64,000 nt of DNA from contig OW121851.1 of assembly GCA_933228895.1 (NCBI GenBank), positions 126,403,624 through 126,467,623 of the forward strand, written 5' to 3'. The notes beneath the pieces were generated by a model. That model saw nothing but the letters and a program-made list of their open reading frames with translations. It was not told the origin of the DNA and did no database searches. The DNA is from Platycnemis pennipes. Taxonomy: Eukaryota; Arthropoda; Insecta; Odonata; Platycnemididae. The position numbers were made by a program, and so were the translations under genes. Every line of letters begins with the position of its first letter. Position 1 is the first letter of the stretch. Positions 23,333 through 35,830 of the stretch are shown in pieces.

Positions 23333-25890
23333 CGCGAAGTAAACTTGCCCGCTATTTCTACGATTCTTTCACAACAAGCCCCCATGGCTCCCGTTGACAA
23401 CAGTAAGGCAATGATAGAATTTTGATCGAATGCTAGACTACTGTCCAGAGAATTTGAACTCATTTAAAGATTGATGGCATATTTTATCAAAATGTTGAGG
23501 AAGCTAACGAAACATTTTTTCTGAAATTGGAGATAAAAATGCGAAAAAATCGTCACGGCTTTCTCTCCCATAGGCCCGGGTTCACAGGAAATCGGTTCTA
23601 TAGAATTTTGTTCTGTATAAATTTTTTGCATTGCACGCACCTTCCTAGCAACTTCCGTAGCTTCAAATACGTATTCCTAGAGTTTTTTGATTATGCCGCT
23701 AAACACAATCTAGCATATTCTCCACCACAATCACTCAATAACATTGTATTTTGCCGAGGTGAAATTTTGTAGTTTAGGTTAGTTTAATTTTAGTTTGTGA
23801 ATTAACCATTCCTTATTTTTAAGCTTCCTTTCACGCAAATGCAACACCACTCAGTTATAAATACGTCCACCCTTTAATTTTCCTATGTAAAATTATTTAA
23901 TTCGCCCGTTGGTGTGAGCGGACGAACACCGGCAACGTTGAGTTTCGCGCCTATGGCATGGTTATTGCTAGTATCACCATAAAGTACAATATGATATTTA
24001 CTCTATGGTATTACTTAGATTATCCTTTTACAAATCACAGATAAAATTACTCGATAGTATTGGTTTATTTTCTCAGAATATACATACTTATGTTCCTAAA
24101 AGCCGCATGCTATCCCTTTTTGCGGACTGATCTGACCCGTAACAGTATAAATATAATATCTTTGACCATAGATGAATATAGGGTTAGAAAGTTTCATGCC
24201 ATAAGAGCATAAAATATAGGTATCTCTATACTGTGCATATCTAGAACCCACAATTTTTTCATCTATGCATAGAATATTAGGTAAAGAACAAAATCTGCAA
24301 TTACATGAAGATTCATTCTCTTATATTTTTAGCCATCCACCTAAATTCTTGTTGACTGAAAGAATGTTCTGGCTGTGAATATATCCTCGCCCCTTGTCTG
24401 TTTTAGCTAACCTCTTCTCTCCATTTCCATCAGTTGAAGCTTGAATTTTCCAAATTCCTCCCCTAATTAGCATGCTCGTTTCCTTGTTTCAGTGGAATAA
24501 TCCACCGTTATCTGCGGCTATTAGCGCGCTCACGGAGCACCAATAAAAATACCTTGCGTCTTTTGTGGAACGAGCCCATCCATCAAACGGGAATTTCGTC
24601 CGCCCGATCTCCTTTCTTCCTTTTATTCGAGAACCACCTGGGGAACGCGTTGGACGTAAATGGAAAGGAGATAAATGGTTAAAGGTTATCGTGTTGGCAA
24701 TTCATTGTGTATTCATATATGCTATTCAAAATGTACAATACCATTCAAGACCTATCTGGTTAAGTGATACTTTACAAATGACTTCAAAAAACGACAAATG
24801 ACAAAATTGTGATATATAGGTACGACAGAACATTCACACGAAGAAATTGACATAACCATAAATACTAATATCTATAAATTTAATTCGATTAAGTTGTGAT
24901 TGAAAATGTATCTTAAAATTTGAATCTCCGTTGTCAACAAATAACTCAAAGGCATCAAAGCCGGTCGCCTTGGCAATAGTCAGAAATTAAAACGAAAAAT
25001 GCTGCTACGTTCGAGGTAAATCGCATATTTTGGTTAAAAATCGAGATCAAAATACATTAGCATTGCTTAAAAGAGAAATATTGAGCATTTCATTGAATAG
25101 AAAACAATAAAAAAGCAAACGTTAGCGTATTTCACTGAATTATAATGAAATAAAGATACCTTGCACTGTGAAGAATTGAAGACCCAATTTACCCGCCTCC
25201 CGGAATGGACCCGATGCCTTAGCAAAGTTGAAAATTTGTTTTGCTGTTTTTCTTGGCTAATCGAAACTGAGGGTAGAGTACGGTTCATCACTAGACCAAG
25301 CCATTTATAACATAGAGGGAACACATATGTATGTAGCGACAAACAAACTTATAAACAAACATTAGAATTCATTTATTAAGATTCTCGTCTCGTTTCTTTA
25401 GCCCTTACTCAAATATTATCCTTCTCTAAAGGCATCAAGTTTGTGAACATAATCATCATTTCATCTGAGAACCCATTATAGAGATGTAAATTTAGAAGCT
25501 TGGTTTGGCGTGAAATTGGGAAGAGATGCGTCTGGGGAAACAGAATAGTTCGCATACTATACCGGTTTGACTTTACCGCTTGCCGCGAGAGAAGGCTCTC
25601 CATGTTACCAAGGAATTCGTAGATACATATCTTATCTTCATCTATTCATTAGTCTTCGAGAGGCCGCGAGGTCTGTGGCAGTCAAAGGCCAAAGATGGGA
25701 AGGAGGGGAAAAGGACCCTGCAAGGAAATGAGGTGAAAAGAAGTCATTATGCTATGAAATGACTGTTGATGACATGCAATGACTATTGTGTCATTCTATT
25801 ATATGACTACCTACTATGACTATGCAATGACTATTATGTCATGCAATGATGGAATGGTCCAGGAGATAATTAGGTGTGAGCATTGCAATC
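23333..25890. other. Long unannotated stretch
   Basis: AT-rich, with no recognised gene, repeat or structure. Confidence 0.4.
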
Positions 25891-26100
25891 GAAATTACAT
25901 ATACATCTGCGAAATATCCTGCAAGCCACCGCGAGGGTATGTGGCAGGGGGTGAAGATCACCAAACATGTACTATTGACATGCAACTAACCGCTACAATG
26001 CTACTACTACATGGAAACATGTGAGATAACAGAGTTATTTGTAGCTTTATCAGATGGTTAGTATCTACATGTTAATAAGGGATTATTGGTTATAAGGGCA
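25891..26100 (-). mobile_element. TAGATG-tailed LINE, divergent 3' end
   Basis: Reversed tail (TACATATACATCTGCGAAATATCCTG), hairpin GCAAGCCACCGCGAGGGTATGTGGCAGGGGG, then TGAAGATCACCAAACATG. The untranslated region resembles 19017-19215. A 81-codon open frame across it is fortuitous. Confidence 0.8.
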
Positions 26101-27565
26101 TTTATGTTAATATTTTATCTGTATTTAGTAAATATCTAGGTATATCGGTATTTAGGTAAATACTATTTGCCTACCATGCATGGGCATGCAGTTCCGGTTA
26201 ATTTCCGAGGTTTCCTTAGATACGCTGTGTACGCTACGACGTAAATCATTGTGAACAACACAAAAATTTAATTTGATTTTGAACCTAAGATATTTGCGTG
26301 AAGTCCTTGCTTTCAACGTGAGAGGGCTCTGCGAAGGTCTTCATTTCGTTCCAGCGTTAAAAGCAGCGGGCCTGGCGTCGTTCGTTATGTTGGCCTTCGT
26401 TGTCGAGTCGTAAACCGAGGTAGCCAACGCGACGCAGCGTTTTTGTCTGGGTTTCCTTGCACAATACCAGAATGCCTACCGCCAAATTAGTGACTCTCCT
26501 CTTCCAGTGCATGGATCCTCGAACGAGAGAGTAAAATTAAGGCCATGGAAAGCCTTTACTCGTCCTCAGTTCGAGGAAATGTGCGCTGTGCAATACATGC
26601 TTTGGGGTTAACTCGCTGAATTAGCTCATTTCCCTCGTGTTTATTTTCATACGCCGGTTTCGAGGTGACAGAATCGCCAGCAAAGTGAGTCGACGGCAGC
26701 ATGAGGAGGTAGTGATATCACCGAAGGGGGAAATCGAGCGGCGTCAGCCTCTATGCCTCCCTCTCTTCTTATCTTGAAGTCCTGCCCGCCGTGCTTGAGA
26801 AAACTAATAAGCCGAACACAACTCCTCTACGGATTTGCCTTTCGGAAAAAAGTTAAATGAAAAGGTTTCTATTTGTTTATTTTGATGCGCGGATTCCGTG
26901 TCCGGAAAAATTTTACGTGGGAGAATGGCTAGGCTGCGCCGTACATAAAATTCGATTTTCCAATACAAGACTCGCAACGGAAAAATCATTCGAAGAAAAT
27001 TGCTCTTAACCATACACTTGCAGTGTCATAGAATTGCATAATTAAATCGTATCTCTCGTCTTGAGGGCTTTACCGTTTGAAGTAGGTTTCGATGGAGAAT
27101 GTACATACCTACTCTTTTCCCAATGGCTCCATTGCATTATTTATTTTGGAATGAACAATGCGAAGAACTTTCATGAACTCACGCCTGAACTTAATCATAG
27201 GTTTCATTGTATTTTGCAAATCACATCACAATACAAATACCACATCATCATGTAAATAATTTGGTATTTAGGAATTTATTCCGCGATGTTCCATATTTGT
27301 CGCCGGTGCCCCCAAGTAGGTTAGCGTGTGCTCTAGGAGACATCGCGACTGATTTGAGAAGCCAGGTCGCTCATATTGGTAGGCACGGACATACGGGCTT
27401 GCCACTCGCGATACCATACGACCGATTGGTCGTCCATTCTTCTTATTATTTTTTTTTCACAAGGCATTCATGATATAGTTTCTCGCTTTCTTCCCAGGAC
27501 CTCTTCTTTCGACACTCAATCAATCCGCGATATCTTCATCATTTCTCTGTAATTCCACGTTTGAA
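26101..27565. other. Unannotated stretch
   Basis: A somewhat GC-richer patch lies at 26330-26560 but no motif, frame or repeat could be assigned. Confidence 0.35.
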
Positions 27566-27808
27566 ATGCTCCCAGTTTTGCTTTTTGTGCTGTTAATTGT
27601 CCAAGCCATAAATAAGCGTGCTCCAGATGTAAATTCTAATGAAGCAAATGAAACAGGCTGGCCAAAAATATTCTGCCTCGGTTATCTAAAATTGCGAATG
27701 AAGTTGTTTGTTTGTCATGATGAAAGAGAATGGACGGACTCTTTAATTGTTTCCAAGTGCCTGGTTTCGGGCGCTTGTGTTTTCATTCACATTCGTGTGC
27801 GAATGTGA
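27566..27808 (+). CDS. Possible small secreted-peptide-like open frame (doubtful)
   Basis: 80 codons from an ATG. The N-terminus MLPVLLFVLLIVQA is a strongly hydrophobic run followed by a polar, lysine/arginine-bearing segment (INKRAPDVNSNEANETG), which is the layout of a cleavable signal peptide with a dibasic KR site after it. The rest contains three cysteines and ends in HIRVRM. I do not recognise a family. In a eukaryotic window this could be one exon or pure chance. No splice or promoter evidence was found. Confidence 0.12.
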   Translation: MLPVLLFVLLIVQAINKRAPDVNSNEANETGWPKIFCLGYLKLRMKLFVCHDEREWTDSLIVSKCLVSGACVFIHIRVRM

Positions 27809-29381
27809 AAAATCACACTAAAGCGAACACAGTCCGTTTCTTCTTGCCGTAGTGGGGCAGGACCAAGGAGGGTAAAATGTAGCTACTGAAGGAGACATGG
27901 GCATGCTAGAGTATGGGTGGCAATGAAGCCAGAATCGGGGTGCTTGGGAACGATTAGGCCACGCCTCCTCCATACAAAACATTTTGTTTTGTACGACATC
28001 TTCTGGAGACTGCATGTGCATCAAATCATAAAAATCAATGAAACCGTGCCCAAATATCATCGCAGCGAAATTAGTTTATCTTCCTCAGTCCTATGTAAGG
28101 GTGCGTTTGATTCTCCGTAATATATTAAATAAAACGGGTTCGAATTTAACCTGTTTAAAGCACATACCTATTTGTCATTTTTATCGTGTTTGCGCACTTT
28201 GTCTCTTTGACGAATTTTGCATTCATTTAACTACTACTACTAAGTTTTAACGCGTGCAAAAACAACAACATATGTGCGAGTATCGCAAGAAACAAGCCCG
28301 TATGTACATGCATACGTGCTTACAAATATGGCCCACTTGGTTTCTAAAATCAGCTGCGATGTCACCTCCATCACATTCTAACCTCCTTGGGTAGGACGGA
28401 CTCGGTAGGGGCGGGAACAGGGCGGTTTAGGGCCCCAATTTAGTAGGACTCTGACTAAATTTCCGAACCTTGACAATGCCGCGTTGACAAATCGCTGACT
28501 AAATTTTGAAGTATTTTCTAGGATGGTGTGGCGTCAAAACGTCAATGTCGAGGCTCGACGATTTCGACTACTGAACTCCGGTGCCACGACGAGGAGTAGG
28601 GGAAACTTGTGTCGGCCGATTGACATACTGTGACACGTCCTTGAAGCCAGTGCCATTGTGGAGATGGCCTGAGTCGCCAGGGTTTCAAAAGAACTGCGCC
28701 TGGCGTGGACGGTACTTCACCATCCCTTTAATTTTTCGTGCGATGCAAACAATCAGGCTGCTGCTGACCAGATGACGTCCGTGTGACGCTGATCACCCTC
28801 TAGAGAGTCGGAGATCCAGAAGGTCAAATGCCAATTGACTCTCGCGCTGAGATGTCGTCCCAGAGGAAGATGAGCATCAGAGAATAATTGACAATCTACG
28901 ATGGATTCCATCTAGATTTAAATTAAAGAGTGCTCTAACCCTTTCCTGCTTCTCTCTAAGCCTAAAAGCTTACGGAATGCACCGTCTTTCCGGGATTTGC
29001 AGTGTTACCGTCAGCAACACATCTTTCTTTAGTGTTGATCTCACTGAACTTTGCGAATGTGGCGACGCACTATAGACTTTGAAAAATACAAGAGTTCAAA
29101 CTTAAGGTCGTTCTGGTAGATGAGTTTCTATCTCACCAAGTGCTAAGTCTAACAGCGTGTGAAACTCACTCATCAGAATTTGGGGGCCAGTTCTTCCCCA
29201 TGTATGGCCGCTGGTTTCTCAGGAATTTATAATTTCCGAGGTTTTGTGCAGTACCCGTCCCGCATGATGATAGCTTCTGATAAACTTAATGGTGGTGATA
29301 GATAAACTGCATGGTTTTAGGCTCAACTTCGTGGAAATTCATCGTCAATTAAATTAAAAACTTTGTACATTCCAAAGTTTA
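27809..29381. other. Unannotated stretch
   Basis: No recognisable gene, RNA or repeat. Confidence 0.4.
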
Positions 29382-29429
29382 ATAGTAAAACACGACTGAT
29401 TACTGATTAAACAGGTCGTGTTTTACTAT
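29382..29429. repeat. Short perfect hairpin
   Basis: 15-base arms ATAGTAAAACACGAC and GTCGTGTTTTACTAT around an 18-base loop (GATTACTGATTAAACAG region). Isolated, not shared with other elements here. Confidence 0.9.
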
Positions 29430-29988
29430 GAGACAATGAGGATAAGGAAACAATGCACTTCCACAAAATATATAATTTATTCACTCACCTCACTCACTCA
29501 CTGATGATAGATTGCAATTGGAAGCCGTATTGTTGGTGAATTCAATGAGTTTCATAAGTGAATTTAGTAGACTGTATATCCGATTACTTAGTCACTAACA
29601 ATATGAGTGTTTCACCCGACTCTAGTTCATAACTTGCGTGAATTCCCGGCGTGCCACACGCTCTCGAGGTACCTTTTAGGATACTATGTGGTTGCAGGTA
29701 TGCACAGGGGGTGCCTCTAGGACTGCTCCAGGCAACTAGTTTTTCTCTCTGACATAAGCCTCTCGGCAATGTACTAGGCGTTTTGCTTATTAAGTGCCAC
29801 ATGTCACGGGTTTTTAAGCTCAAGGGTACCAATCTCAACTGCAGTCTCGCATCCACTACGTCCTAAAATCTCTACTTCCATTGAAATCGGTGGTAACATG
29901 CAAAGTTGGTATTTCCACGCTGTATACCGTTTAGAACCATATCAAGGGGAATCTGTATATCATTTTTTACTCGTGATAGAGATTATAT

Positions 29989-30195
29989 GACGTAAACAGT
30001 AGAAGTGTGACTGTAGTTGCGATTCTGAGTATGGCGCAGCCATATCCAGAATCTCAATTCAGTTCTCCGAGTCATGCTGGGAAGTAATGCCACCTATGCA
30101 GGTAGAATCTGAAAACCAATTTGACTCGCTGGGATTTTAGGACGTAAGCAGTAGAAGCGAGACTGTAGCTGAGGCTCTGAATATGGCCCTAAGAC
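29989..30195 (+). repeat. Spaced direct repeat, about 55-bp units
   Basis: 29989-30040 (GACGTAAACAGTAGAAGTGTGACTGTAGTTG...GATTCTGAGTATGG) and 30141-30195 (GACGTAAGCAGTAGAAGCGAGACTGTAGCTG...GCTCTGAATATGG) are about 85% alike by eye, 150 bases apart. Origin unknown. Confidence 0.75.
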
Positions 30196-30864
30196 TCTCT
30201 GTACTACGTATGGAACTTTATTTCCTGATGCCCCAACACCCCCCTCAGAGCCAATAAACCCTTTAAAGAGTGGTGGGAGGAGTGTTTTGAAAAGGGTGCA
30301 GAATAACATTCATCTTCTCCCCCCAGGGGATCATAACGCTGAGAGTTTGTTGGGTCGGCCTCAAATGAATACACTTGTGGGGCAACACTGTCCAAAATTA
30401 GACCCACCGTCCTTTTCAGACCTCCAGAACTTTCCCCTCCCTCACATATCTTCACCCCACTTCCTCTCTGCAGACTGGGGAGAAAGAATGCAATACGACC
30501 GGGCGAATTCCGGGAATCATTCCAGTCGGTCGTCAAACGGTTTCATCCGTCAACAGTGGCAACACTGGGCTTACGAACCTTATACATAAATTCCACTAGA
30601 ACACGACCCTTCCCAAAGTTACTGTTGTTAGGGGTGGTCTAAATACTGTGATTCGCTTAACGACGGGGGAAGGTTTCGGGCCGACTATTATTATGGTGAA
30701 TTGTTTACTGGGAGGAGGGGCCCAGCCTTCCGTTTCGTTGGGAGAAAGGTGCATCATGAATTCAATCTTGTTCAAATAGCGATAGAGGTAAAAATAATAG
30801 TCACTGAATAAAGAATAGAATTGAAAAATAAATGGAGTATTTATTTGAATGTGAATGAATGAAT
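30196..30864. other. Unannotated stretch
   Basis: Open frames of 71-110 codons overlap on both strands without motifs. Nothing assigned. Confidence 0.35.
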
Positions 30865-30926
30865 AGAAGACAAAAGAGCGATGTTACTTTTCACTAGTTA
30901 GGCCCCACCTTGAGTATGCGGCCAGT

Positions 30927-31397
30927 GTGTGGGATCCGAATGAATTAGGTTTGATCAGAGAGCTAGACAGTGTGCAGCGTAGAGCAGCTAGGTTCGTTAA
31001 AAGGTGTTACGATAGGTTGAGTAGTGTTTCAGAATTAATACCCTGCAAGCCACACACCCTCGCGGTGGCTTGCAGGGTATCGTGTGGATGTACAATACAA
31101 GAATTAGGGTGGGAGTCATTATCAGAGCGTAGGTTAACGTTCAGATTAAATCTATTAGAGAAATTGCAATCGGATAACTTTACTGATGATGTTAGGCACA
31201 TATTAAAAACACCAGCGTGTTATGCTAAATTCGACCAGATAAATAAGATTAGAGAGATAGATTGCCGTACCGATAGATTCAAAATGGCATTTTTCCCCCG
31301 TACTATAAGAGAACAGAATAGGCAGCATAGGAAAGGGATTGGTAGGGGAAATATTTTAGAGTATTCTGTAGTGCATGATGCATGTCTTACCCCTTAA
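30927..31397 (+). pseudogene. LINE subfamily A RT C-terminus, with 19-codon insertion
   Basis: 156 open codons in the RT frame: WDPNELGLIRELDSVQRRAA, RFVKRCYDRLSSVSELI, then a 19-residue insertion, then QELGWESLSERRL and FRLNLLEKLQSDNFTDDVRH, ending ...HDACLTP and a stop. The catalytic part of the RT is missing, so no activity is possible. The first codons continue upstream in frame to the truncation point, so the ATG at 30927 is not a true start. The insertion encodes PCKPHTLAVACR and onward from the LINE's own 3' hairpin and does not shift the frame. Confidence 0.85.
31041..31093 (+). mobile_element. 53-bp stub of the same LINE's 3' end, inside the LINE
   Basis: Subfamily A elsewhere reads GAATTAATAAAAGAATTAGGG. 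Here GAATTAATA is followed by CCCTGCAAGCCACACACC, then CTCGCGGTGGCTTGCAGGGT, then ATCGTGTGGATGTAC, before AATACAAGAATTAGGG. The inserted bases are the terminal hairpin plus the first tail unit of this LINE. AATA occurs on both sides (31037-31040 and 31094-31097), as expected for a target duplication. It has AAG in its left arm that other 3' ends lack, which makes the hairpin perfect. Confidence 0.85.
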
Positions 31398-31960
31398 ATA
31401 CTATAGATACTAACAATCAAGTTGCATGAGACAATATAGTTGCTAGTTTGCATGTTAGTAGTGCATGCTTGGTGATCTTCACCCCCTGCCACACACCCTC
31501 GCGGTGGCTTGCAGGGTATCGTGTAGATGTAGATGTGAAGCACGTTTGTTTTATCATTTACAAAAAGGAGAGGGCTCTTTGGGCGGTGATCAGCACCTAA
31601 GGGGGTGGGGGGGATTTTAGAGAATATCACGCTACGTTACAGGGGGAAAGGGAGGAGAGAACAAAGTGGAAACTCAGGCGCTACGTTGTAAATGGACGCC
31701 CCTTTTACGGTGATCATTATGTCTCGATCCACGGTACCCAAGACTTCGGAAATGCTCGAATTTTGTTGGATACTCGAATCATCTTTTTGCTCGCACCAGT
31801 CAGGTGTGGTGAATTTCAGACGTAGCAATTACCGGAAATGAGGACTGTATTTCTCGAGGAGTTAAAGATTCTGGATGTGCAAAGTTTTCCTTACTTAATA
31901 TTTAACTAGAACTTCGCTATTGTAGAGTTGGGTAGAGCTCGCCAAGAACTACATATAGGT

Positions 31961-32085
31961 GTTAACCTAAAAGCCACATCTAGGGTGTGTGGCAGGGATC
32001 ATAACCAAGGGTAAAAACTGTAGTTAAACCAAGCTAATGACATGCAGCTAAAAGATGTTGCTAATGATAAGGCGTTAGACATGCA
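31961..32085 (-). mobile_element. TAGATG-tailed LINE, decayed 3' end
   Basis: AAAGCCACATCTAGGGTGTGTGGCAGGG is a degraded minus-strand hairpin, followed by untranslated-region-like bases with GACATGCAGCTAA. It faces the next copy head to head. Confidence 0.6.
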
Positions 32086-32115
32086 CGATGCATGTGCCAT
32101 CAAATGAACTATACG

Positions 32116-32370
32116 TTTCCCCCGTACTATAAGAGAACAGAATAGGCAGCATAGGAAAGGGATAGGTAGGGGAAATATTTTAGAGTATTCTGTTGTGCAT
32201 GATGCATGTATTAACCCCTCAAATACTATAGATACTAACAATATAGTTGCATGAGACCCTTTAGTTGCTTGCTTGCATGCTAGTAGTGAATGCTTGGTGA
32301 CCTTCACCCCCTGCCACACACCCTCGCGGTGGCTTGCAGGGTATCGTGTAGATGTAGATGTAGATGTAGA
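32116..32370 (+). mobile_element. LINE subfamily A, short 3' copy
   Basis: Starts TTTCCCCCGTACTATAAGAG (end of the RT frame), then CATAGGAAAGGGATAGGTAGG, the 3' untranslated region, hairpin and four TAGATG units. Nearly identical to 31296-31535 and 45035-45274. Only the last codons of the RT are kept. Confidence 0.9.
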
Positions 32371-32700
32371 AATGAGTGCAAACTAAATAGGGATAATTAT
32401 TTTAATTTTTTATTTAAATGTCATTATTAACTAACTACAGTTTTTTTTACTTTAAGCATTAAAGTATTCAGTCACCGCGCGCTAGTCAAGGACTTTTTTA
32501 CGATGCACTACAAATTTAGTTACTTGCATCCCACGAAATTACCCAGTTATTTAGAAATAAATTATGAACTATTATTGTTAGCGGGAGAAAGATATTTTCC
32601 ACCAATCGGAAAACATGCATCAAATTCGCTTAAATCATTGTATCTAATTGGTAACTTACGCTCTGATAGAAATATCCGTCTTTTACTTTGACCTAATTTG
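32371..32700. other. Unannotated AT-rich stretch
   Basis: A 62-codon open frame has no recognisable motif. No repeat seen. Confidence 0.4.
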
Positions 32701-32920
32701 ATTACTAAAGCACAAACGGCGTGTGAAATGCTCTCAGGGTAGGAGGGTAAGCTCCTTCACCTGTGCGGGTAGTGGTCTCCGATGAAGATCTAATACAAGG
32801 AAAATCACTCGACTTCTGTTTATTTGGACCTGTTCATGGGAGTCTCTTCCGGATTCGAACTCGATACCTCCAGTCTGTAACCCAACGCTCTACCAACTCG
32901 ACTTCCACGTCTTCCTATGT
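32701..32920 (-). mobile_element. tRNA-derived SINE or decayed tRNA copy
   Basis: On the minus strand an A-box-like GTCGAGTTGGTAGAG (32888-32902) precedes a B-box GAGTTCGAATCC (32851-32862) at tRNA-like spacing. The acceptor ends do not pair (GTGGAAG against AGACTCCC) and the T-arm stem is broken, so this is not a working tRNA. The extent of the SINE body beyond the head is a guess. Confidence 0.6.
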
Positions 32921-35714
32921 GCAAAACTTTAATTATTGTAAAATTGCATAACCTTAAAAAAATATGCTCCATATACTTTTCGTTAATTAATAAATGCCTA
33001 AAGAATGAAATTTTAATTTCTAATTGCGTCCCTATTCATGTACGACCCACCATAGTGATTGAATTTACCAAAAAATGGAATTGAATGTGTCAAGTAAAAC
33101 ATTCTTGACTCGTTTTTTCACTAAACTCTCTTTCTCTTCAAATAATTCGTTCGATTTTTCTTTTGGAAGCCATTGTTAAAAGTGTTCTCATGCCTTGGTT
33201 ACTGAAGCTTAACGTAGATTTGAAAGTTCAGAGCTTGCTGTTATCTATTCGCCGTCTTAACGGTGGCAAATAAGATAATAATTTACATTTTCTCATCATA
33301 TAAGTCGCGGCAACACGCTGCCATCTATTTTCCTAATTATTCCATCTAGTCTTCTCCGAAAATTACTGAAAAAATTTTGAATTAATACTGAACCTCGCAT
33401 ACTTGCAAGGAGTTTTGAAGGTTTGTATTTGGCATAAACTTAAAGTAGCTATTTTCTTGAAAATGCTTTGTTCTGAGATCTTAAGTTGCCGTGATTGTGA
33501 TAAATCTGGAGTGGAATATAAAATACACAATTTTGCAGGAAGTTTATTCCGCGTATCCAACTAAAGGGCAATAAACGATATAAAGGGCACATAATGGAAA
33601 CAATAGTCACATAACAATTTTTAGATTTTATATGTTCCCTTTTAATAGTGCGAAGGTTGTTTATCGTTAAATATTCTTTTCGTTCGCCAACTCCTTTTTA
33701 GCTCTCTTCATTAACATTCCTGATAGTAAAAAGTACTTACCTTCAACTTCATCTTTTAATTTCAAGCTATAGTTCAACCTTCAGTTAAACTTAAGTTCCA
33801 AGGCTTTATATAGTGGAAGGAACTCATTATTAATCACACTTTTACGCCAAGTTCTCTAATGTACTACGCGTTTCAACTGCCAGAGTCATCCTCAACCCTG
33901 AGTAATTATTTATTAATTAATTTGATTTATTCCTCTACTCATAACTTGGTTGATTGCATGACAAAATTGTAAAGCACGTTAAGGAAATGTTAAATCGGAC
34001 ATTCTCGTTATAACGCGCATTGCAAGAGTACCGATATTATCTGCCACGATGATTCTTCCTTTCGAAACTTTTTTATCACTCTTGTTTTTTCGGTGTTTCT
34101 TTCTTTGTGTTCCAGCCATCTGATCTTTAATGGCTACCACTCAGTGTGTGTGCTTGCTATACATGCGTTGGGGACGTTGCTGTCGGAAATCAACGACCAT
34201 CACACTGAAACGACTGGTAACTGATGACTATGGGGGTCGAGGGCGTAATGGGGTGACTCCATTCGTTTTTGTCAGTAAATATGAAACTCTATCCCATCTA
34301 AGAAATCCTCTCTCACGGCCATAGTTTTTTTTTCATTTCCACCGTCAGTCACTGTCTCCCAATTTGTCCGCATCATTGCGGCCGGCGCCAGGATCCTCCA
34401 TTAGTGTCTCGGAGCGACTGTAATGACTCAACTAGTCGTCAGACCTCACAGATTGAAAGAGGAGGGGAGTTAGAAGACTGGGCCGGAATATGACTTTATG
34501 TAACGGGGGCTAAATGGCCGACCGCTCTTGCCCCTTGTTTAGTTCGTGTCTTCACAGCCGATGGGAAACCAGCGGTTGAAACCTGAAAAATATTATATTG
34601 GGAACGGAAAGAATTACGGGGTTGTTGTGCAAGGGATGCTGTGAAGAGTAGATGTGGAAAGAAAATGGGTCGCTCTGAGGGGAAAAAAACACGCACACGG
34701 CAGGAAGTGCCACTAATGTAAAGTCCCTTCCACACAAATCTATTTATAACGTGTTGGGTGTGAGGTTGACAACGCCCATAAAAATTGAAAATAAGCAGAA
34801 GAAGTTGGGTATAAGTTGTTGTTTGATTTACATGCTGAGAATGAGTAGAAACAGACACTCAAAAGGAGTGCGTAGTGTATACTGTAGTATTTATATGCGA
34901 CTGGGGTTATGCTTATGTTTGAAGATGAAAGGCTACGGTTTTCCAGAAAGGAGTTAAGAAGAGATGAAAGCAGGGGATCGAACCGTGTTTTTTTCCGATT
35001 CGTATATCGATCATTTTCGCTCACTTCAGTAAATTTCGCTTGCGGTTTCCTTCCGCTCCGGCTTAAATCTGTCAACCGGTTCGGTCCCTTTTTTAGGAGC
35101 TATATTGATAATGTACTTTTAAGGTACAAGCATTGACTAGCATATAATGTAAATAATAATTGCTTGAAAACAAATTGTTCAAATTGAATGCTCAGAATAT
35201 TCTGCCTTTTGATCTTCAGCATCCTTCTCCTGCACCTGTTTGCGAAAGGTTCAAACCTTTTCCAATCTTCCATACTTTTCGTAGAGTGCCACTGTCCACA
35301 CGAAATTTGTTACGTATTACTTTCCCGTCTCCAGTAGAATCTTCTTTTGGTATAGAAGCTGAAAAAGAAAGGATTTCCTAAAGCAGTTGACGGAAAAGTA
35401 AATACGATGGATTGGCGGTATAATGAGGCATACCTTGAAAGACAACGAATATGTCACTCTCACATTAATTGACAACGAAAATGACACTCTCACACGATTA
35501 ACATGCTGATAATGATGACGACGCTGTATATGTTCGGGGTTTGAGTTAATGGGGAGAGGTCAGGTCAGCTTGGAGCAATGAATAAAGCAGTTGACCTCAA
35601 TGAAAACACATCTGTCGCTCACATTTTAAAAGAGGAGAAAAGTTATCCGAAATAAATGCTTACTTTTCGTTTTCGAGCTGAGGCTAGTTGCTTGCATATT
35701 CCGGTTTGGTTTAA
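32921..35714. other. Long unannotated stretch
   Basis: About 33790-33960 (CCAAGTTCTCTAATG...CGTTTCAACTGCCAGAGTCATCCTCAACCC) resembles one arm of insect foldback elements but no partner arm is visible. Overlapping frames at 34496-35075 have no motif. A small tandem repeat of about 32 bases (GACAACGAA...CACTCTCACA) lies at 35443-35506. Confidence 0.35.
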
Positions 35715-35830
35715 GCACCGGCTGTGATGGTCAGGTTGGTAACTTATTGGCCTTGCAACCGAATGGTCTCAGGTTCTCAAACTCCAACTTCATCAACGCC
35801 TGCTGTGTTTGCGTCGTAAGTTTGAGATTG
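35715..35830 (+). mobile_element. Possible tRNA-like SINE head (weak)
   Basis: GTGATGGTCAGGTTGGTAA looks like an A-box region and CAGGTTCTCAAACTCC like a B-box with one extra base, about 40 bases apart. No body or tail identified. Confidence 0.3.

Larger units (their letters stand above)
30865..31535 (+). mobile_element. LINE subfamily A, 5'-truncated copy
   Basis: Begins inside the RT frame at AGAAGACAAAAGAGCG and runs through the C-terminus, a roughly 100-bp 3' untranslated region, the hairpin CCCTGCCACACACCCTCGCGGTGGCTTGCAGGG and two TAGATG units. A 53-bp stub of the same family's 3' end lies inside it at 31041-31093. The 5' end follows a GAATGAAT-rich stretch. No clear flanking duplication. 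Confidence 0.9.

Noticed and set aside
32845..32909. Functional tRNA gene on the minus strand
   Set aside because: A- and B-box-like sequences are present, but the acceptor and T-arm stems do not pair.
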